Assembly (NCBI GenBank): GCA_947501935.1
Contig: CANMXU010000032.1
Coordinates: 1 to 51,182 of the forward strand
Length of the DNA stretch: 51,182 nt
Origin: an uncultured Alteromonadaceae bacterium
GTDB lineage: Bacteria; Pseudomonadota; Gammaproteobacteria; Enterobacterales; Alteromonadaceae
Direction: 5' to 3'
Shown: positions 30,343 through 39,034 of the stretch, in pieces
Position numbering within the stretch: position 1 is the first letter of the stretch
Layout: every line of letters begins with the position of its first letter
Program-made: the position numbers and the translations under genes
The notes under the pieces: generated by a model
What the model was told of the DNA's origin: nothing
What the model saw: only the letters and a program-made list of their open reading frames with translations
Databases searched by the model: none

Positions 30343-31593
30343 ATGGAGCAAACAGTTAATTTAACGAGAAATAAATCAATCTCTTGGTTTGATAAACGTT
30401 GCCGCTCAATCTTATTTAGTGTGCTGGAAAAATTAAATTATGGTCAGTTAGAATTGGTTGAAGGCAGCGAACACCGCTTCTTTCCAAAAAACATTTCAGC
30501 AGCAATTTCGACAACGGCAACTACTGATATTGTTCGTGCAAAAATTGTTATTCATGATAACAGTGTTTATCGTGACTTTGTTAAAGGTGGCAGTATTGGT
30601 GCGGCAGAAGCTTTTATTGAGGGTAAGTGGACTAGCCCAGATTTAACTGCTGTGATTCGCATATTTGCGCAAGCTCAGCAACAAACCGATAGTATTGAAT
30701 ATAAAAATGCTTGGTTTAATAAAATTAAAAATGCTCTGTTTCATCGTAAAAACCGTAATAGCCAAAAAGGTTCAAAGCGTAATATTTTAGCTCATTACGA
30801 CTTAGGTGATGATCTTTATAAACGCTTTCTTGATGATAACATGATGTATTCTTCTGCTATTTATCCAACGCCGGACGCGAGTTTAGCTCAAGCTCAGTTG
30901 CATAAATTAGACACCATTTGCCAGCGTTTAGAGCTTAAGAAAAACGATCACTTGTTAGAAATTGGCACTGGTTGGGGCGGGTTAGCCATTTATGCCGCGC
31001 AGAATTATGGCTGTAAAGTAACCACCACGACTATCTCAGATGCACAATATGATTATACGAAAGAGCGGGTGCACTCGTTAGGCTTAACAGAGCAGATCAC
31101 CTTATTGAAAAAAGATTACCGTGAACTAACCGGTGAATACGACAAGCTAGTTTCTATTGAAATGATAGAAGCGGTTGGTTATGAATATTTACCGAGCTTT
31201 TTCAAACAGTGTAACGAACGTTTGAAAAGCGGCGGTAAACTACTGATTCAATCGATAACTATTGCCGATCAACGCTTTGATTATTATAGAAGCAATGTTG
31301 ACTTTATTCAGCGTTATATTTTCCCTGGTGGTTTTTTACCTTCGGTAAGTATTTTATCAAACCATATGACCGAGCATACGAGTTTAGTGATGGAGTCACT
31401 TGATGATATTGGCTTAGATTACGCTAAAACCCTTGCCGATTGGCGCACTGCCTTTTTAAGCAATTGGTCAGAAATTAAAAACTTTGGTTACGACGAACGC
31501 TTTAAACGCTTATGGCTGTATTATTTAGGCTATTGTGAAGGGGCTTTTTTAGAACGCTCTACCAGTACCGTACATTTAGTTGCGAGAAAATAG
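30343..31593 (+). CDS. Cyclopropane-fatty-acyl-phospholipid synthase family methyltransferase
   Basis: 416 residues of the CFA synthase family. An N-terminal lipid-binding region (about 1-130: VHDNSVYRDFVKGGSIGAAEAFIEGKW) precedes a SAM methyltransferase domain with LLEIGTGWGGLAIYAAQNYGCKVTTTTIS, SIEMIEAVGYEYLPSFF and FIQRYIFPGGFLPS. It methylenates or methylates unsaturated acyl chains in phospholipids. The genome may have a separate housekeeping cfa; this copy belongs to the stress cluster and may act in furan-fatty-acid or cyclopropane synthesis. AAGGAG is ideally spaced before the ATG. Confidence 0.92.
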   Translation: MEQTVNLTRNKSISWFDKRCRSILFSVLEKLNYGQLELVEGSEHRFFPKNISAAISTTATTDIVRAKIVIHDNSVYRDFVKGGSIGAAEAFIEGKWTSPDLTAVIRIFAQAQQQTDSIEYKNAWFNKIKNALFHRKNRNSQKGSKRNILAHYDLGDDLYKRFLDDNMMYSSAIYPTPDASLAQAQLHKLDTICQRLELKKNDHLLEIGTGWGGLAIYAAQNYGCKVTTTTISDAQYDYTKERVHSLGLTEQITLLKKDYRELTGEYDKLVSIEMIEAVGYEYLPSFFKQCNERLKSGGKLLIQSITIADQRFDYYRSNVDFIQRYIFPGGFLPSVSILSNHMTEHTSLVMESLDDIGLDYAKTLADWRTAFLSNWSEIKNFGYDERFKRLWLYYLGYCEGAFLERSTSTVHLVARK

Positions 31594-31732
31594 TCGCAAG
31601 TGTTTAAGCTATAAGTACCAAGCTCGTAAAACTAAGCAATAAACTCTGCTACGAACACCAAGCGACTAATACTAAGTGACTAGCAGAGTATTATTTTTTG
31701 CAATAAGCGTTATAATCAGCGCTTTATTTTAG

Positions 31733-31768
31733 GCGTTAATCGACTTTGCCTATTAACGCTATTTTTTT
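31733..31768 (+). terminator. Hairpin with U-tract 12 bases before the metallopeptidase start
   Basis: GCGTTAAT (31733-31740) and ATTAACGC (31752-31759) form an 8-bp stem followed by TATTTTTTT. It probably ends the cfa transcript. Because a consensus TATAAT (31711-31716) lies upstream and only 12 bases remain before the next ATG, it also sits in the likely leader of that gene. Confidence 0.65.
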
Positions 31769-31780
31769 AGTATATAGATA

Positions 31781-32296
31781 ATGACTACAGCTTCTTTAAA
31801 ATACCTTTGTGCTTATTCGCCAACAATACAAAGCCAAGTGCAGCAGATGCTTGAGCAAAAAACCTTAGCCAAATATTTACTGTCTAAGTACCCAAGTTGC
31901 CATCAAATAAGTAACGATAAAGCCTTACGTGTTTATGTTAATGATATTAAAAATCAATATTTGAAAAAGTCATCGCCGCTCAGCCAAGTGAAATTCGACG
32001 ATAAAATTCATATCATCAACAATGCCTTAGGTTTGCATACTTATGTATCGAGAGTGCAGGGCGGAAAATTAAAAAGTAAAAATGAGCTGCGCATTGGCGC
32101 GCTTTTCAAAAAATCCCCTGAAGCCTTTTTACAAATGATTGTGGTGCATGAACTTGCCCATTTAAAAGAAAAAGAGCACAACAAAGCCTTTTATAAGCTG
32201 TGCCAGCATATGCTGCCCGACTACCATCAACTGGAATTAGACTTACGCATTTATTTAACCCAACTAGAGTTAGTGGGCGATATATATGGGGATTGA
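31781..32296 (+). CDS. YgjP-like (WLM/M48-type) zinc metallopeptidase
   Basis: 171 residues. The zinc motif HELAH is at 123-127, with the third ligand in KEHNKAFYKLC (His133), the YgjP/DUF45 pattern. The preceding strands (RIGALFKKSPEAFLQMIVV) are also typical. No signal peptide, so it is cytoplasmic. The substrate is unknown; the family was first tied to Wss1/spartan-like proteases. No clear ribosome site precedes the ATG, which stands 12 bases after a terminator-like hairpin, so the true start may be downstream (Met23) or translation may be leaderless. Confidence 0.82.
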   Translation: MTTASLKYLCAYSPTIQSQVQQMLEQKTLAKYLLSKYPSCHQISNDKALRVYVNDIKNQYLKKSSPLSQVKFDDKIHIINNALGLHTYVSRVQGGKLKSKNELRIGALFKKSPEAFLQMIVVHELAHLKEKEHNKAFYKLCQHMLPDYHQLELDLRIYLTQLELVGDIYGD

Positions 32297-32394
32297 TAGT
32301 TTTAGCGCTAATAGCTTAGAAGTGAAGTAGGCTAATCGTTTTATTAAAAATTCAACTAACCTTTTACTACATCTAATGTGGGTGTTTGCCGAGG

Positions 32395-33681
32395 TTAAGA
32401 ATTTTTCAACCAAATATCAGCATTCACTTGGGGCTTTTTTTTGCGTTTTTTCTTACCGCTACCTTCAGGCTTTGCCATCGGTTTATTGGCCGCTAAAATG
32501 GCATCAGTGATAATTTCATCCACTTCAAAACCTTCAACTTGTTCACGCTCAAGCCTGATTTTGTTCTTTTTTTCGATAACTTTAAAGTGATGATAATCTT
32601 CATAGTCGATAAGTGATAAGGCTAAACCTACTTCACCGGCACGGCCACTTCGACCAATACGATGCATATAGTCGGAAGGACTTCTTGGTAAGTTGAAGTT
32701 AATGACTACCGGCAATTTTTCAATGTCTAAACCACGGGCAGCAATATCGGTGGCAATTAACACTTCAATTTCGCCGGCTTTAAATCCGTCAAGCACACGA
32801 GTTCGCTCACTTTGGCCTTTATCGCCATGAAATACTTCGGCGCGAATGCCGCGCTTGATAAGTTTTTCAGCTAAGTGTTCACAATTGTTTTTGGCATTAA
32901 CAAAAATAAGCGCTTGTCGCCATTGATGCAGTTGAATTAAATGCGCTAAAAGGGCAGTTTTTTCACCTTTGTTAACGGTGAAAACGCGTTGAACTAAGGT
33001 ACTGGCATCGCTACTTTGTACTTGTATTTCAACGGGGTTGTTAAGTAATTCTTGGGTTAACGATTTTACTTGTTCAGGAAAGGTTGCTGAAAAAAGTAAA
33101 ATTTGTTTTTGCTTTGGCGTTAACGCTAATAATGCCGATAGCTCTTCGGTAAAGCCTAAGCTCAACATTCTATCAGCTTCATCAAGCACTAAGGTTTTAA
33201 CTTTATCTAGCTTAATGGCATTACTTGAAATTAAATCGAGTAAACGGCCAGGAGTTGCTACTAAAATATCAGTACCACCGCGCAAAGCGAGCATTTGAGT
33301 ATTCGCTGATACACCACCAAAAACAGCTAGCGTTTTAATTGCGCCGTTAAAATGTACCGCGTAAGACTTAATACTGTCTGCGACTTGTTTGGCAAGCTCT
33401 CGGGTAGGTACCAGAATAAGTGCTGTAACATAGTTGCCTTTACTGCTTGGTGTTTTGTCAGCCTGTTCATGTATTTGCTGCAAAATAGGTAGGGCAAAAG
33501 TAGCTGTTTTACCTGAACCGGTATTTGCCCCTGCAATTAAGTCACGTCCCGCTAATACACTTGGAATAGCTTGCGCTTGAATGGGCGTTGGCTGTTGATA
33601 TTCCAGCTCAGTTAATCGAGCTAATAAGGGAGTAATAAGGCCAAGTTCGGTAAAGTTGGCTGGCGTTGTGACAGTGCTCAT
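32395..33681 (-). CDS. DEAD-box RNA helicase (RhlE/SrmB-like)
   Basis: 428 residues. All helicase motifs are visible: Q motif (PTPIQAQAIP), I (ANTGSGKT), Ia (PTRELAKQ), II (VLDEADRML), III (SATF), IV (LIFVNAKN), V (ATDIAARGLDI) and VI (HRIGRSGRAG). The short C-terminal tail is basic (GSGKKKRKKKP), for RNA contact. Such proteins act in ribosome assembly and mRNA turnover, often at low temperature. The tail lacks a DbpA-type RNA-binding domain. It is convergent with the metallopeptidase gene. Confidence 0.93.
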   Translation of the reverse strand: MSTVTTPANFTELGLITPLLARLTELEYQQPTPIQAQAIPSVLAGRDLIAGANTGSGKTATFALPILQQIHEQADKTPSSKGNYVTALILVPTRELAKQVADSIKSYAVHFNGAIKTLAVFGGVSANTQMLALRGGTDILVATPGRLLDLISSNAIKLDKVKTLVLDEADRMLSLGFTEELSALLALTPKQKQILLFSATFPEQVKSLTQELLNNPVEIQVQSSDASTLVQRVFTVNKGEKTALLAHLIQLHQWRQALIFVNAKNNCEHLAEKLIKRGIRAEVFHGDKGQSERTRVLDGFKAGEIEVLIATDIAARGLDIEKLPVVINFNLPRSPSDYMHRIGRSGRAGEVGLALSLIDYEDYHHFKVIEKKNKIRLEREQVEGFEVDEIITDAILAANKPMAKPEGSGKKKRKKKPQVNADIWLKNS

Positions 33682-33763
33682 TAATATAAAGGGCTCAAGC
33701 TAAGATAAGTGCCACTATTTTAGCGTATTTATGCCAGGTTAAGTTAGTGAAATCGGTCAAATT

Positions 33764-33799
33764 CTATGGCTATGGTTATAGTTATGGTTAAGGTTATGC
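33764..33799 (+). repeat. Six degenerate hexamer repeats (YTATGG-like)
   Basis: CTATGG, CTATGG, TTATAG, TTATGG, TTAAGG, TTATGC in tandem. They lie in the 313-base gap between the helicase promoter and the opine-dehydrogenase-like gene. The rest of that gap holds the inverted repeat at 33928-33980 and no gene that I can see. Confidence 0.7.
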
Positions 33800-33927
33800 T
33801 TTTTGTTTTCAGTTTAGTGCTAGTTTGTAAGTCCTCATTTACGAAGTGCTGGTAGCATTAAAGTCGCAATGAAATGCCAATGAAATTTTAATCAAGTTCC
33901 AATAAAGCCCAAATAAGCATAGGTTTA

Positions 33928-33980
33928 GCTGTGGTAACTGGTTGTCTAGTTTCGACAACATCACAGAGGTTACCAACAGC
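33928..33980. repeat. Large imperfect inverted repeat downstream of the opine-dehydrogenase-like gene
   Basis: GCTGTGGTAAC (33928-33938) pairs with GTTACCAACAGC (33969-33980) with one bulge, and the inner GTTGTC (33941-33946) pairs with GACAAC (33954-33959). It forms a two-part hairpin 15 bases after the stop of the minus-strand gene. It lacks a T-run, so it may be a weak terminator, an mRNA 3' stabiliser or a protein site. Confidence 0.5.
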
Positions 33981-33994
33981 ATCAGGTCAGTTTA

Positions 33995-35170
33995 TTAGTG
34001 GGCAATTAATTTTTTGCTTGGCACCATGCCTTCACCAATAAAATCTAATAAACCTTCTTTGGTTAGTTCACCCAAGCCCAGCGAATGTAGCGTTCTGCCT
34101 TCTTTATAAAAATCTCTTGCTAAAATTCCGCCGCACATCGCGATTAAGCGATTACATTCAGGCATGTTGATAGCTAACTTTTCACCTAATGATGATAATA
34201 AAACCAGTCCCATAGGAACATCTTCTGTGATGTATCTATTATCAAAACTATATGGACCTGGAGGAGATGACATTTTATAGCTTTCAAAAACGGCTCTAGG
34301 ATTTTGGCTAAGATCTTCTTCGTTTCTAAATAAACAGGCGTCTAGATAAGGTGTAGGCTTACATCCTAAAGCCTTTAGAACCGCCATTTTTTCTGCATCT
34401 AATTTTTCTATCATCTGCCATGCCATTTCAGTTGAAAGAGCATCTCGGTACATGTAAGGAACTTCATCAGGATGATGTTTTGCACAATACTCGAGCATTG
34501 GATACATCACATACATGCCGATGGTATGCACAATAATATTAGGGTTATGTAGCGCTGACTCGAATATATGTTTTCGAACACTGCTCGTTTCAATATTGTA
34601 GGCAGGGAATAAACGAGCGGCAACAGGCATACCTTCGCTAGCTCTTGCGGCAGGGAAAAATGATAGCGAATTTCTAACATTTTTAAATAATACTTTTACG
34701 GTGCCAGGTTCTACCACTCTTGCATCATTAGGGGTTGACTCCCCTTCAGCAAAGATCGGGTTATTATTACAATGTTGGTTGTAAAATATACTTCCTCCAT
34801 ATCCTGGAATTAATATAACCAGTTGTTTATTGGTAAAATATTTTGCTATTTTTTCAGCTAAAGCTTGATGATATGTGGTTTGAATGAAAATCATCACTAC
34901 TTCAGCGCCTGCGATCGCTGCTTTAGGATCTCGAGTGATCAATTCCAATGGTTGAAAGGTTTTTTCTGCATCGTTAACACTATCAGTGAAATGTCCATTT
35001 TTTGTGTTGTCGATACAATATATGCCCTTGTTTTTTACCATGGTTTCAAAATGGTCATCATGAGTAATACGGTTCGACGTCTTTAATAGGGTTACTTTAT
35101 GTCCTGCCTCAGCAGCCATAAATGCACAAGCAGAACCAGCATTGCCAGCTCCAACTATGGTGATTTTCAT
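33995..35170 (-). CDS. NAD/NADP octopine/nopaline dehydrogenase-family protein
   Basis: 391 residues from the ATG at 35170, which has AAAGGA 8 bases upstream; a longer opening at 35221 has no support. The N-terminal Rossmann motif is ITIVGAGNAGSACAFMAAEAGHKVTLL, followed by VVMIFIQTTYHQALAEKI and LVILIPGYGGSIFY. The C-terminal octopine-dehydrogenase domain contains the conserved NIIVHTIGMYV region with its catalytic-type His and the TEDVPMGLVLLSSLG stretch. Family members reductively join an amino acid to an alpha-keto acid to make opines. No partner gene (amino acid N-transferase, transporter) adjoins it, so the substrate is open. A minisatellite lies directly upstream. Confidence 0.85.
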   Translation of the reverse strand: MKITIVGAGNAGSACAFMAAEAGHKVTLLKTSNRITHDDHFETMVKNKGIYCIDNTKNGHFTDSVNDAEKTFQPLELITRDPKAAIAGAEVVMIFIQTTYHQALAEKIAKYFTNKQLVILIPGYGGSIFYNQHCNNNPIFAEGESTPNDARVVEPGTVKVLFKNVRNSLSFFPAARASEGMPVAARLFPAYNIETSSVRKHIFESALHNPNIIVHTIGMYVMYPMLEYCAKHHPDEVPYMYRDALSTEMAWQMIEKLDAEKMAVLKALGCKPTPYLDACLFRNEEDLSQNPRAVFESYKMSSPPGPYSFDNRYITEDVPMGLVLLSSLGEKLAINMPECNRLIAMCGGILARDFYKEGRTLHSLGLGELTKEGLLDFIGEGMVPSKKLIAH

Positions 35171-35241
35171 TTTTATTCCTTTTAATATTTTTGAACTTAT
35201 TTCAAAGGTGAGAAAAATCATCCCTTTGAAAGCGTAAAACA

Positions 35242-35513
35242 GTAGAAATGTCGAGATGTAGAAATGTAGAAATGTCGAGATGTCGAGATGTCGAGATGTC
35301 GAAATATTAAGGTGTAGAAATATTGAGATGTAGAAATGTCGAGATGTAGAAATGTCGAGATGTAGAAATATCGAGATGTAGAAATGTCGAGATGTAGAAA
35401 TATCGAAATGTAGAAATATTGAGATGTAGAAATATCGAAATGTAGAAATATCGAAATGTAGAAATATCGAAATGTAGAAATATTGAGATGTAGAAATATT
35501 GAGATGTAGAAAT
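35242..35513 (+). repeat. Minisatellite of 34 units of 8 bp
   Basis: An unbroken run of 272 bases made of 34 octamers. One type (GTAGAAAT) alternates with a second, variable type (GTCGAGAT, ATCGAAAT, ATCGAGAT, ATTGAGAT), so most of the array has a 16-bp higher period. Its left edge lies 72 bases upstream of the ATG of the opine-dehydrogenase-like gene (minus strand), in or near its promoter. Eight is not a multiple of three and TAG stops occur, so it is not coding. Homogeneous array structure suggests slippage and strain-to-strain length variation. Confidence 0.97.
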
Positions 35514-35750
35514 TTAAATGCTGTTGGTGCTATTTTAAGGCGCTAAATTTTTGTTATTAAGTTCTTATGCCATTTCATTCAAATAACAAATTATTGAACA
35601 TTATAGGTTATTTAGCGTGGCGTATTATAACCTATAGCAGGCTAGTATGTCGGAATAGTTGTCTTTTCACCCGTATTAAATAATGAGCTAGGTACTAAGT
35701 TATATAAGAGGCTGAATACTCAATTAAACAATAGCGGTTAGGGCAAAGCT

Positions 35751-35798
35751 CGGGCTCGTTTTAATATTCGGGCTCGTTTTAATATTCGGGCTCGTTTC
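35751..35798 (+). repeat. 18-bp tandem repeat, 2.7 copies
   Basis: CGGGCTCGTTTTAATATT at 35751-35768 and 35769-35786, then a partial CGGGCTCGTTTC to 35798. It lies just beyond the terminator of the GldG-like gene. Between this and the minisatellite (35514-35750) I see no gene; the gap from 35171 to 35832 is otherwise AT-rich intergenic sequence. Confidence 0.9.
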
Positions 35799-35801
35799 AA
35801 A

Positions 35802-35826
35802 GCCAGCTTTATCAACAAAAGCTGGC
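35802..35826 (-). terminator. Hairpin after the ABC exporter operon
   Basis: On the minus strand GCCAGCTTT / AAAGCTGGC form a perfect 9-bp stem around TGTTGAT, starting 7 bases after the stop, with only a short T stretch. Confidence 0.65.
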
Positions 35827-35832
35827 GGTGTC

Positions 35833-37488
35833 TCAAGCAGCCTTTGATTTTAACCAAACCACAATACCAGCGATAAAAAAGAAAAACGGTATTAAAAACA
35901 GTATCACTAGCACTTGGCGTTTTTGTTTGCTGGTTAAATCTAATCGCTCAACGTTTACTTCTTTTGCGCTAACAAAAACCTGATAGTCTAATTCAGACAA
36001 CCAGTTAACAATGTTAAGCCCCATTTGCGCGTTACTGTATTGATTTATATAAACGTTGGTAAGAAAGTCAGCATCGGTAAAAACAATAATACGCGTATCT
36101 AAGCTGGAGTTTTCACCGTTAGCACTCTTAGCACTGGTGCTGTTGTCATTTTTTTCAAATACCACGTAAGAAAAAGGCACCGGACCTGGAGTATCAATAC
36201 CTTGGTCAAATTTTATCGCTAAGTTTCGATTAGTTTCCGCCCAGCTTTTCTGTGTTGATGCTGTCGAAGCAATCGCGGCAAACTTAATGGTAGCGCGACG
36301 GTTTTCTAATACCCGAATAGAGCGTGGTCTTACATAAAAGGTGTAGTCTAACCCTTCGGTTATCGCTTTGTGCTGTTGGTAATTTTTTGTTGCCGGGCTG
36401 CCGACATCATCGCCAACATGATTGGTTAAATCGACAACAATGTCTGATTGAACGTTAAGCCCCCACTGATTGAGAATATTATTAAGCGCAGGGTTTTGCT
36501 GCAATTGCTCGGCTGTTAATGGCTGCTCTGGCGCTGATACCAAAGTATGTTCAATAAGAAATAAGGCATCGCCGCCAGCTTTTAAATAATCAGCAATAAG
36601 CTTTTCTTCTGTTAAGGTTAATGCTGTGCGAGGCCCTGCAATAATAAGCACGTCACAGTCATCAGGAATAATTTGCGTAATACCTAACATTAGTGGCTTG
36701 CTGCTAATATTGTTATCGGCTAATAGTTGCTTAAAGGTGCTTAAGCCTGTTGATTCTTGACGAGATATAGAATATTCACCATGTCCGGTTAGAAAATACA
36801 CTTGTTTGGGCGCACGACTTGCGCGAGCAATGGCATTGGTTAGCTTTTCTTCAGCAAGGGCTTCATCAGTAAAGTCGACGTCTTTGCGGTTATTGCCTGA
36901 TTGCACAATAACCTTACGCTCGCTGCCGCTAACGACATTGCCAAATTTTGCCGCGTAAGCAATGTTTTCAATAGGGTCAATAATTTGGGTACTAATAAGC
37001 CCTTTGGAAATACGTTCATATTCGTTAAATAAATCTTGTAGGTATTTAGGTGGCATGCCGACATAAAATGCGGTTAATTCCACTTCAGCTTTTAAGCTAC
37101 TGATATATTCAATGGTGTTTTTAGTTAGAGTATGTTGTTTATTTTCAGTGAGATCCCAGCGCAGTGTTGAGCTATTGGCAAAATAATGACTAGTGCCAAT
37201 AAAAGTGATACTGCCAATAATCATCGTTAATATAATAGCTAACCGTTGCCACCTCGCTTTATTCGGGCGGGTAGCAACTGCAATTTTGTTGGTGTTATTT
37301 GCGCCAAGCTTATTCGAAAAAATAAGTAAAGCGATAAACGCAAGGCCGCCAGCTATGGCAAGGGTTGCGTTAATCAGGGTAAATTGCGCTTCGATATAAA
37401 ATAGCGATAAGCCGAGGGTCGCGCTTAATAGCGCTAAACCTGATAAAAATGGCAGGGCTGATTTCAGTAAACTGCTGTTATTGTTCAT
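35833..37488 (-). CDS. GldG-family ABC-associated membrane protein
   Basis: 551 residues. Two N-terminal membrane spans (about 12-58) and a third near 84-104 lead into a large periplasmic domain of the GldG/ABC-type uncharacterised transport family: LRWDLTENKQHTLTKNTIEYI, VYFLTGHGEYSI, CDVLIIAGPRTALTLTEEKLIADYLKAGGDALFLIEH and TRIIVFTDADFLTNVYI. A C-terminal span with the KSKAA end anchors it (about 528-546). It is the last gene of a GldA-GldF-GldG-like set. In Bacteroidetes the set serves gliding, but proteobacterial versions occur in non-gliders and are of unknown substrate. Confidence 0.88.
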   Translation of the reverse strand: MNNNSSLLKSALPFLSGLALLSATLGLSLFYIEAQFTLINATLAIAGGLAFIALLIFSNKLGANNTNKIAVATRPNKARWQRLAIILTMIIGSITFIGTSHYFANSSTLRWDLTENKQHTLTKNTIEYISSLKAEVELTAFYVGMPPKYLQDLFNEYERISKGLISTQIIDPIENIAYAAKFGNVVSGSERKVIVQSGNNRKDVDFTDEALAEEKLTNAIARASRAPKQVYFLTGHGEYSISRQESTGLSTFKQLLADNNISSKPLMLGITQIIPDDCDVLIIAGPRTALTLTEEKLIADYLKAGGDALFLIEHTLVSAPEQPLTAEQLQQNPALNNILNQWGLNVQSDIVVDLTNHVGDDVGSPATKNYQQHKAITEGLDYTFYVRPRSIRVLENRRATIKFAAIASTASTQKSWAETNRNLAIKFDQGIDTPGPVPFSYVVFEKNDNSTSAKSANGENSSLDTRIIVFTDADFLTNVYINQYSNAQMGLNIVNWLSELDYQVFVSAKEVNVERLDLTSKQKRQVLVILFLIPFFFFIAGIVVWLKSKAA

Positions 37489-37502
37489 TTATAGTAGCTC
37501 AT

Positions 37503-38213
37503 TTATTGCCACAACCTATGGTTAATACTGATGCGAGTTAATACCAAACAAAGTAAAATGCCGGCTAAATAATAGCTAATATCGCTAGGTGAAATTAAGC
37601 CTATTGCGAAATTTTCTAAATGAGTACGAGTGCTCATTTGTATTAAGAAACTTTCAGCAAAGCCGGTGAAATATTTGGTAAAGGTGACTGAAAAATAAAG
37701 CGAAAATAAAATGAGATATGAAGTCATCGCTGCAATAATTTGATTACGTGTCCATGACGAGGTCAGTAAGCCAATGGCGATAAAAAATGCGCCCTCTAGC
37801 CAGATGCCGATATAGCCAGATAAAATTTGTATCGCATCAGGCTCACCAAAATATTCAACAATAAAATAATACGTGCCAGTTAAGGCAATCAAGAGCGAGT
37901 AGAGAATGAGCATGCCAAAGTACTTACCTAAAACTATCATGGTTGGCGTTAACGGCGAAGTAAGTAAAAACTCCATAGTGCCGTTTGCTTTTTCTTCAGA
38001 TAATAACTTCATCGTTAGTAGTGGAATGATGAAAATAAACATAAATTCCATCACTTGAAAAACATCACGTAATGACACTTCTCGGTTTTGATCGACGATC
38101 ATAAAAAATAGGATGTTAAATAACGACAGCGTTGCTATTAGAATAATATAAGCTACGGGGCTGCTAAAATAACTGTGCAGCTCTTTTTTAACCAGTACCA
38201 GAACTTTGTTCAT
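37503..38213 (-). CDS. ABC-2-type permease (GldF-like)
   Basis: 236 residues with six hydrophobic segments. The start MNKVLVLVKKELHSYFSSPVAYIILIATLSLFN, then FIFIIPLLTMKLLSEEKANGTMEFLLTSPLTPTMIVLGKYFG are typical of ABC-2/NosY-type permeases. The ATG overlaps the stop of the ATPase gene (4-base overlap) and the GldG-like gene follows 14 bases later, so the three form one unit. Confidence 0.9.
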   Translation of the reverse strand: MNKVLVLVKKELHSYFSSPVAYIILIATLSLFNILFFMIVDQNREVSLRDVFQVMEFMFIFIIPLLTMKLLSEEKANGTMEFLLTSPLTPTMIVLGKYFGMLILYSLLIALTGTYYFIVEYFGEPDAIQILSGYIGIWLEGAFFIAIGLLTSSWTRNQIIAAMTSYLILFSLYFSVTFTKYFTGFAESFLIQMSTRTHLENFAIGLISPSDISYYLAGILLCLVLTRISINHRLWQ

Positions 38214-39022
38214 AAGTGAGTTACCAGCTGTTGCTCGTTAGTGCTTTGATGAGAATTATGCCGATGCTGTTTTAGGTTCTCAGCTTGGTGGTATTGAATG
38301 AAAAGTGCTTCTAAGCTTAGTAGGGGGTGCTCACTTGTACTGGCCTCTTTATTACCAGCTAACAAGGTATCTAAAGATTCATCAACAATAAGTTGGCCTG
38401 ATTTTATCAATAAAATGCGCTGCGCTATTTTTTCTATTTCAGTCAGACTATGGGTGCTCATCAGTACGGTTCTTTGGTCACCTTGGCTTTTAATTAATGT
38501 TAATACTTGCTGAATTTGTATCGGGTCAAGGCCGCTGGTCGGTTCGTCTAAAATAAGTAATTTAGGCTCATGAATAATGGCTTGGGCTATGCCGACTCGT
38601 TGTTTATAGCCCTTAGATAAGGTGGCAATAGTTTTGTGTTTAGCCTCTGCCAAATTACATTCTTCTAATACTTTTTCAATTTGTAGTTTTTGTTTTTTAA
38701 CGCTCACGCCTTTTATTTCAGCAGCAAATTTTAGATATTGCATCACGGTCATATTATTGTATAAAGGCGGCGTTTCCGGTAGGTAACCAATTTTTTCTCT
38801 GATGGTTAATGGCTGCTTGCTAATGTCATCACCATCAATAAATATTTTTCCAGTAGAGGGGGCAAGAAAAGAAGTAATAATGCGCATTAAGGTCGACTTA
38901 CCCGCGCCATTTTTCCCTAAAAAACCGACAATATCACCTTGGTTAATTGCAAAGCTAACATTGTCTACAGCTTGTAATGCACCAAAGTTTTTACTGATGT
39001 GATCAACAATTAACATGGTCAA
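38210..39022 (-). CDS. ABC transporter ATP-binding protein (GldA-like)
   Basis: 270 residues. Walker A is FLGKNGAGKSTLMRI, the signature ATLSKGYKQRVGIAQAIIHEP (SKGYKQR in place of LSGGQ, normal for this subgroup), Walker B LLILDEPTSGLDP and the H-loop STHSL. The C-terminus has an extra 40 residues rich in His, Gln and Asn. The start is uncertain: TTG at 39022 has an AAGGGA ribosome site at good spacing, while the ATG at 39016 sits too far from it. It energises the permease encoded by the overlapping next gene. Confidence 0.92.
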   Translation of the reverse strand: MTMLIVDHISKNFGALQAVDNVSFAINQGDIVGFLGKNGAGKSTLMRIITSFLAPSTGKIFIDGDDISKQPLTIREKIGYLPETPPLYNNMTVMQYLKFAAEIKGVSVKKQKLQIEKVLEECNLAEAKHKTIATLSKGYKQRVGIAQAIIHEPKLLILDEPTSGLDPIQIQQVLTLIKSQGDQRTVLMSTHSLTEIEKIAQRILLIKSGQLIVDESLDTLLAGNKEASTSEHPLLSLEALFIQYHQAENLKQHRHNSHQSTNEQQLVTHL

Positions 39023-39034
39023 CTTATCGTCCCT

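Noticed and set aside
35242..35513. CRISPR or coding repeat interpretation of the octamer array
   Set aside because: There are no spacers, the unit is too short, and stops occur in every phase.
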